Assembly (NCBI RefSeq): GCF_035594125.1
Contig: NC_087156.1
Coordinates: 33,861,997 to 33,925,996 of the forward strand
Direction of reading: 5' to 3'
Source of the DNA: Scylla paramamosain
Lineage: Eukaryota > Arthropoda > Malacostraca > Decapoda > Portunidae
Length of the DNA: 64,000 nucleotides
Each line of letters opens with the position of its first letter. The stretch's first letter is position 1. Of the stretch, positions 47,480-64,000 are shown one piece after another. The notes under the pieces are model-generated. The model was not told the DNA's origin and searched no databases. It saw nothing but the letters and a program-made list of their open reading frames with translations. The translations under genes were made by a program, and so were the position numbers.

Positions 47480-47970
47480 CAGCCTTATCGTTGCACACAT
47501 TTATTCAGATAAAAAGTCGGTGTCTTCTGAAATAACGTGGCGATTGATTACCAATAAATCCGTGTATTTCTCTCTCTCTATTATTGTGCACAGCAATTCC
47601 ACGACAGCAATCCGGGATAAGTTCGCCGAAAGAACTTGTATTTTCTTCCTAATCTCTCGAGTAAAATTAAAAAAACACGAAGACATGTATCAGGCAAGAA
47701 ACGCCGCTTCCTGCCCCTCACCACATCTGCCCTGCTAAGCATCGTGAGAGGTGGAGGCGATGGAGCAGGGCAGTGGTGTAAGGCAGCCATTCTCGCCACT
47801 CTGCAATCTGGCGGCCACAGCACGTTCTACACCAAGGCACCACCAACCCGCCCCGACAGCTGCTGCACAATTAACATTCAGCCTTTTCTCACACCAGCGG
47901 GTCATAATCATAAGGCAAAAGCTAGTGTGTGGACCATGTACTTACTTCGCGTTCCTCTTCTCTCTCCGTA
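47480..47970. promoter_or_regulatory. CpG-richer segment between divergent genes
   Basis: This stretch has visibly more CG dinucleotides and lower AT than its surroundings. It could be a promoter or a 5' noncoding exon of the divergent giant gene. Open frames here on both strands (75-110 codons) show no known motif, so no CDS is called. Confidence 0.3.
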
Positions 47971-48849
47971 GGCTATCGATGATGGTATTCTTCTCAAGTT
48001 CCAATGATGATTTGTGTTCTGATGACTTCATGAATGCGATAGTAGTGTTTCTTGATCTTTAAATTGTTTTTTCTCTTTGTTATGGTATTCTCCGATTATT
48101 GAAGTTTTTTTTATATATTTTGCATCAAACGCATGATATTTTCACTCTAACACCTTTTAGAAGTGTTAAAATCTCTCTTTTCAGATTATAGCCATCGGTC
48201 AGCCATGTTCAGAAATTCATTAACCTTTTATATTATTGAAATATTTGCCTGATAATTAACTTCACCAATGCAAATTTGGTGTATTTCATATAATGAATGT
48301 GCCATTAGTTTATAACAATTCCTGCGATGCATGACATTCTCGTTTTTACTCATAATGGGTCGAGAACTAAAGATGATATAATATGTCTATATCAAGGATT
48401 CTACATAATTATACGTTCCTTGGTCTATATAGAAGGACGCCATCCCTAATGAAGACTAATCAGATATGGCGCTGATATGCATACAGCCATATTAACAGTA
48501 CAATCATGGGATTAATAGACTTGCAATGTCTATCATACATTTTGCTAAGGTAAAGATTCCCTTCACTATCGTTTGGTTTCTCTCACATATGATAAACATG
48601 AATATGGTGACTGTGAGGATTGCTAGTGAAACCTTATTATATAAATATTTATCGTTACTTCCTTTAAAGTAGTCACTAGTGTAAAGGTAGTACGTGAATT
48701 CCTTAGCATCATAGTATTATTTGGTTAAAAAATTCTCTTTTCTCTTTTTTATTCATAAAAATAAAAATGACAAATGGAATGTGTTTTTAAGTAGATTCTG
48801 ATCGATCTTGTACCTCAATTAAGCATTTATACTGAAAATAATGAAACTG

Positions 48850-49118
48850 ATGGCTTTCTACAGTTTTGTCTGAAGATCAAAACAAAGCAGGAGAGCGCCG
48901 TGGCTGGTTGTAGCTCGTGCTCGCCGTAGTGCCAAGAGAACTGACTGTTACCGGTGTGCCACATTTCCTCGAGGACACATTATATTGAAGATATCAGTTG
49001 CATAGAGGAAGTAGAACAACAGAGAAGAAACCACGGATCAAGCTGACATTAAGAGAAGACAGACCAAACACACGCTACATAGTGAAATAGACAAGGAGTG
49101 TCGGTATATATCAGGAAA
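48850..49118 (+). promoter_or_regulatory. mRpL17 promoter and 5' UTR region
   Basis: A less AT-rich stretch directly upstream of the mRpL17 ATG. The reading frame is closed by an in-frame TGA at 49083-49085, so translation cannot start further upstream. A GTG at 49098 is in frame but is not expected to be used. No TATA box is evident, as is common for housekeeping genes. Confidence 0.5.
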
Positions 49119-55744
<6,626 letters not shown>

Positions 55745-58548
55745 GGTTGATCTAGTATCAGATGTAGAAACCTGATTGGCTTACTTATGTCTTGATGTAT
55801 GTATGTATGAGTGTGCTTCTTATGTACAGTAAAACTCTGATTGAAGTGAGGTTTTCATTCCTTTAAGTCACATATTTTTAATGAACGGCAGAGAATAATA
55901 GAGTAAAAAGTGTTATAGACCTGAGTGTAGTTGGAAGAGCCTTTAGGTGAAGACTCAGAGACCTGGATTGAAGTGGTTCAGGAACTTAGATATCTAAGCC
56001 TGCATGGGTAAACTACCAGAGACTGTGCAGTCTAATGAGCTGCCATTAGATGAACAAGATGTAACCATGTATGAGGTCTTTGAAAATTATTATCTGGTTT
56101 GAAAGGCAGGTTCTGTGTTTACCTTATGATAGCATGGTAATGTACACATTTATATTTAACCTATCAAGTCCATTGATATCCGAGTTCCTCATCCCATTTC
56201 TTTGGTCTATCTGTTCTACTAAAATACAGTGCAAGTAAGATGAAGTATGGAGATAAGCATATCACATAAATGAAAATAGAAGTGAATTACCTTAGAAGAC
56301 ATGACAGGGAAGATACTAAATTTTTTTTTTAAATTACATATTAGATAATTTTTTACATCACTTAGTTTCTTGCTGCAACCTTGATTACCCACAATACTCA
56401 TCACAGTTCCTCGTGAAAGTTATGCTGTCTAGACACTTAAGTTGACCAACATCAGTAACACAGCACTTGTAGTCTTGCCTGCTGGAATCAAGGGTACATA
56501 GGTGGATATGTTTTTAGGGAAACAGATTCTGATTAGGAAGAATAACCAGTGTCAATATGACATCACTTGATATCATCTTTATTGGTGTACTTTAGAAGGA
56601 ACAGAAATAACTTTCAGCATTCAAATTGTTTTAATTAATGGCCTATTATAGTAATTTTGATGCAGAATATTATTCTTCCAGAGTACACCACTAAAGATGA
56701 CATCAAGGTGATGTTGAAACATCTGGTCCTAACAGTAAAGATATTGTTCATATTGATACTTGTTCTTTTCTTAATTAATCAAGGTAGTAGTTTTATATCT
56801 AACTCAAGTGAACTTCTGATGCAGATCTGAATATCAATAACAAATAGATTTTGTGCTTAGAAACCTAACCACTTTTGAACCTTATCTTGTAGCAATAGAG
56901 TATCTGTTTCTGTAAGATCTTACAAAGGAAATGTCATAGAATCACTGAATAATTTAAAGGACTGGTTCAGTGCAAATGACATTTGATATGAAAAAAAAAC
57001 TCAGTTTAAATCTTTGTGGTGACTGAGTGGATGAGTGAATGATTATTGTTTCCTAGATTTGTTAGACAAATTCCTTTGAGTAGTTGTGATTGATCTCTAA
57101 ATAGACTTTTAATTGATGAGGAGGTAGTAGCTGTTGATCCACTAGAAGGACTGTGATCAGGTTGAAGGTTCGGAAGATGTCTGCTATTTATAAATGCAGG
57201 AAGCTCCAGAGACCTCAAGGACAGTAGCACACCACAAAAGGTGGTAAATGGCAGTTTCATATTATTCCTTCAGTGATGCACTAGCCTTACTCAGGTTTAT
57301 GAATTCGCTCAGTATAAGTATGGCATTGCCATCATTTATATAGGTTTCAAGTTTTGAGACTTCACATCACTTGAACTCCTTTTCTTGCTTTATGGCTGCA
57401 AGACATGGACACTAAACTTTGATGCGTTAAAAGTGTATTACTGGTTGTACGTGCATTTGTAGAATCATAGAATATCACTGGGGTTACAATGTTGCCATAT
57501 TAGTTTACATTGTGGGACTACAAGCACACAGATGGGTGGAGAGCTCCTTTATCTAAAGTATTAGACTAAATTTATAGTACATACACTATGGGAAACACAC
57601 TTCCTTTTCCCTACTTGCAGAATTGGTCAAAATTGTTCCTTCCATCCTAACATGGACCAAGCCACCCCCTCTCTTTTTTATGTTTTACTGTTTTTACCAA
57701 ATAAGAACACATCCAGGAGGATGACCTCTCACCCCACTCATCCTCCACTTACATAATCCTTGATTCCATGTAGATGTAGGCAGTTTCTTGCAGCTTCTAT
57801 TTTCTTATAGTATCATCCTTATTTATGTCAATTTCTTACATATATGTCTTCAATTTTTTATTTTTTTATTTTTTTATTTTTTTGTGTGTGTAAAGCAGCA
57901 ACCCATCTTTCTTGTTTCTTATGTCCCTTACCAATCATCATATTCTCACTCATATCTACCTGTACATCATCTATCAGTGAATCTAAATTAGGTACTTCAA
58001 CCAAGTCAACTTTCCATCTGTTTTCTTGTATATAGCATCCTCAGTTTTCAACACACTAAATATCTCATATTCACACATTTGATGAAGGTAACCCATTAAT
58101 TTTCTGTCTGTCCATAGAATTCCTCTCTACTAATCTCACAATCACAAATTGAATGAAGGCAACACACTAATTTCACCTATTTATATAATTCTCCTTTACT
58201 AATCATGCATTTTAGCATCACCTATCATATAAATTAATTCCAGTTTTCTAAAAATCATCAAACCCACACTTTTTGTTCTACATCTTCATAAAACTACAAT
58301 ATTCTTATTGTATGCTTGTGTGTACCTTAGTAATTTAATTTGGTATCTTGTTTAGTTTCATCATTAAACCTATTGCTTTTTCATTGCATATTACACACAC
58401 ACACATACACACACACAATTATATATATTCATCCCTTTGGAATTCTGCTGTTACCATTTTTTCTCCTTTTAATGTTTCTGTGTTTCAAGAGAAGTATTTG
58501 GACATTTCTGGAACTAATTTATCCTCTGAGAAATCTTTTTCCTTTTAA
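55745..58548. other. Intergenic and 3' UTR of mRpL17
   Basis: AT-rich; no gene, LINE motif or TIR pair was recognised. The mRpL17 3' UTR must lie at its start, but no polyadenylation signal can be singled out. Confidence 0.5.
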
Positions 58549-58703
<155 letters not shown>

Positions 58704-60755
58704 AGGAAAACTTAATTCATTATAATTAGGGAAGATATACAAGACATTCATGTGAAATCAATAAAATTATATTGGGAAAAATAAGATACTCCACTCCACA
58801 GGAAATAGAGTGTATTTTATATCACTTTTATATAAACACCTTTGTCCTCTATTCTCAAACTGTGTTGTTTGTCCCATTGTTCCATGACACCACAACCACT
58901 CTCACATCCCATGAGTAACAGATTGGAAAGAAAGAAAAACTGAATATACTATCTACTCTAAACCTTGAAAGTTTAGAAGTCTCATTGGATAGATTGGGTT
59001 TAGAAACTTGATAATGTCTTACTGAGATGCCAACCTTAGAAAAAAAAAGATTTAAATAAAATTATAATAATTATAAAATAAGAACAAAAAATCTGAAAGG
59101 AATAAAATCAATGGATATCTCTCTCTAACAGTTATGAATTGAGGCACAATTTTTCAAGTAGACTGTGTAGGAAAATTAGGCTTTCTGAAACTGACAAGAG
59201 AAGCACATATCCATTGATGTTATAACTTACAGGTGGTAAGTGGATTTTTCAAACAAATAAATTGATGTTCCAAATCAACCATGAAAGGTTGTCCCTCCCA
59301 TCTACACTGCATACCTCTGTAGGGATGTCAAGGACAGTATAAAAATATCATTTACACTGTATAAAAAGTCTACAACGACTGTACACTATCTACATAATCC
59401 TACTCCTTTGCTGGACACTTTGATGTCTGGGGGCTTCCATAAGTATGTCAGCTGCATCTTTGCTTTGAGCAAGTGACTGACTCTCTCAACAAAGAAATCC
59501 TCTACTTGCATATGTCATAATTATTGAAAAATGCAACTACCCCATGATATTTTTAAAGAATAATTTCCTTATCACTATGATAGAATAACTAATTTATTTG
59601 ATACAAGAAAATTTGTTTACTGAATTTGCTGAAGTGCAATCTTGTTGTGATTTGTTAAAACTGAAATCCACAAAGTTTTAAAGGTCTTTAATGCCAGTTT
59701 TGCTGAAATATGACGACACCACAAAATTACTTCAATTAAAACATAAAATATTGTCACAAAATCAAATCACTTAATGATTTTATCTTTACAGGAGAACATT
59801 TTCAGTCCCTGAACAGCTCTAGTGAGGGGGGAAAAAAAAAAATCATGAAATGAAAAACTAGAAAATTGGGGGCCCCAGAAAGGAATTTTATGTAAATAAA
59901 ATCTAGTCTGTTATAAATTCTTGGGAGAAGTCTACCTCTTTCACCCTGAGTGACAATGAAACTAAAAAGACCAACTAACAACTTATGATTCCAGGCCACC
60001 AGACTTCTTCATATTCATCAGGTAGCAGTGCTGTACTGTTACATACTTCATCACTAGATGAGGAAAAGTAATTTTAGCAAAGAAAATTTGGAAAAAAAAG
60101 TTAAGTTCAATCTGTACAGCAAAAACAATGCTGAACTTTCCCAAAGACTAAAAATGATACCAGCTCTCACAAATTAAGTAGAGGAACATAAGATAAACAC
60201 TTATATAAGGGCTGAAACTGACATTTTAAAAATTTCTGCATGTGATTCAGTTATGTAACTAGTCCAACTTCTCTGGTTGTTAAGGAACATCACTGAGGCA
60301 TAAATTTAACATATGTATATACATATTTTAAAATGGCTGACAAGTAGATGCACCACAGATCTTTGGCATTCTTCAAACTGTGACTTTAACAATGCAAATA
60401 ATAAACAAAAATAACAGGAGGATAATACTGGCTGGCAACAAAATACTACTTGCACAGAATGCTGCATCCACATATTTGAGCAAAAATGTACAATGCATAA
60501 AACTTACAAATCTAAACCCTAGAATTTGAAAGACGAGATCAAAGAGTGGTGTGTGTGTGGGTAATTGTACTCAACTCAAGCTTGCAGACCTTGTGGAAAC
60601 ACAAGTCTGTGGTATGGGCAAGAGACAACTCTCCTCGTAAAAATAGATATGCTCTATTTGGGAGGGGGAAGATTTACAAAAACTACAAATGGAATAGATA
60701 AGAGACTATCACATATCATGGTATAACAGTGGTTGTGGCAGCCATGACACCTGAC
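58704..60755. other. Intergenic, nothing recognised
   Basis: AT-rich with scattered short frames. No supported feature. Confidence 0.5.
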
Positions 60756-60761
60756 TTTATT
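60756..60761 (-). terminator. Candidate polyadenylation signal
   Basis: AATAAA on the minus strand, about 230 nt after the stop codon of the gene ending at 60990. Confidence 0.4.
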
Positions 60762-60989
60762 GGGAAGCAGTGAACAACACGGGTAGTGGTAGGGCTGGGA
60801 CGAGGTCTGGTCTGAGAAAGGAAAAATATTCTCCCTAGCAGCCTGCCTTGGTCCTTCCCAAGCCCTCTCCAACATCCCCTCCTTGCACTTACAGTATGAA
60901 TAATTATCACTCAGAAAAGCACAACTGCCCTCAGTGTGGAAAGTGTGCCAAGGGAAGTGTGAATGAGATCCTTGGTTAACGTCAGAATC

Positions 60990-64000
<3,011 letters not shown>

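Noticed and set aside
47581..47971. Short genes on either strand in the CpG-richer segment
   Set aside because: Overlapping frames on both strands without motifs; higher GC alone reduces stops.
49098..49118. Upstream GTG start for mRpL17
   Set aside because: Eukaryotic initiation at GTG is unlikely; the ATG at 49119 has a good context and gives a family-sized protein.

Overview
The window is nuclear DNA of an invertebrate animal, most likely a decapod crustacean (crab-like). The signs are small exons in long AT-rich introns, GT-AG splice sites, very long (GA/TC)n, (TA)n and (AAT)n microsatellites, a tRNA-derived SINE, crustacean-type non-LTR retrotransposons, several DNA-transposon relics, and a short TTAGG (arthropod telomere motif) tract. 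There is no bacterial-style operon, CRISPR array or phage.

Three host genes can be supported. (1) A very large minus-strand gene runs from 42311 down to 7434. I rebuilt 13 coding exons whose splice phases all agree, giving a 9,723-nt CDS (3,240 aa). It is a nuclear-looking protein with long acidic and Lys/Glu-rich N-terminal exons, one C2H2 matrin/U1-type zinc finger, an Arg-Ser-rich block, a helical region and a Pro/Gly/Arg-rich tail. I do not recognise its family by name. (2) mRpL17 lies on the plus strand (49119-55744, four exons, 177 aa) and encodes mitochondrial large-subunit ribosomal protein L17. (3) The last two exons of an unrecognised conserved gene lie on the minus strand (60990 to beyond 64000). 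Genes 1 and 2 are divergent, separated by 6.8 kb. Genes 2 and 3 converge.

Layout: 1-900 is a decayed MULE transposase. 4050-6145 is a Jockey-like LINE with a poly(A) end, abutting a SINE (6187-6462). 6500-7110 is the 3' end of another LINE. 7434-42311 is the giant gene; its introns hold a pogo/Tigger-like non-autonomous element, a CR1-like LINE split by about 850 bp, two TTAA-flanked piggyBac-like elements, Jockey-like fragments, a Harbinger fragment with an adjoining truncated LINE, a long-TIR element, and a fold-back element with a TTAGG core. 42312-48850 is intergenic with a LINE relic and a jerky/Tigger-like relic. 49317-54027 is mRpL17 intron 1, with an exact 229-bp duplication, two long (TC)n tracts and LINE pieces in opposite orientations. 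55745-60989 has little beyond a (TC)n tract. 61656-62126 is a third copy of the pogo-like element.

No multi-gene system was found. The most interesting items are the uncharacterised giant zinc-finger/SR protein, the TTAGG-cored fold-back element, the (TC)n tract that serves as the whole 3' splice-site region of mRpL17 exon 2, and the pogo-like family that still carries the start of its transposase. All calls come from reading the sequence; no database search was run.
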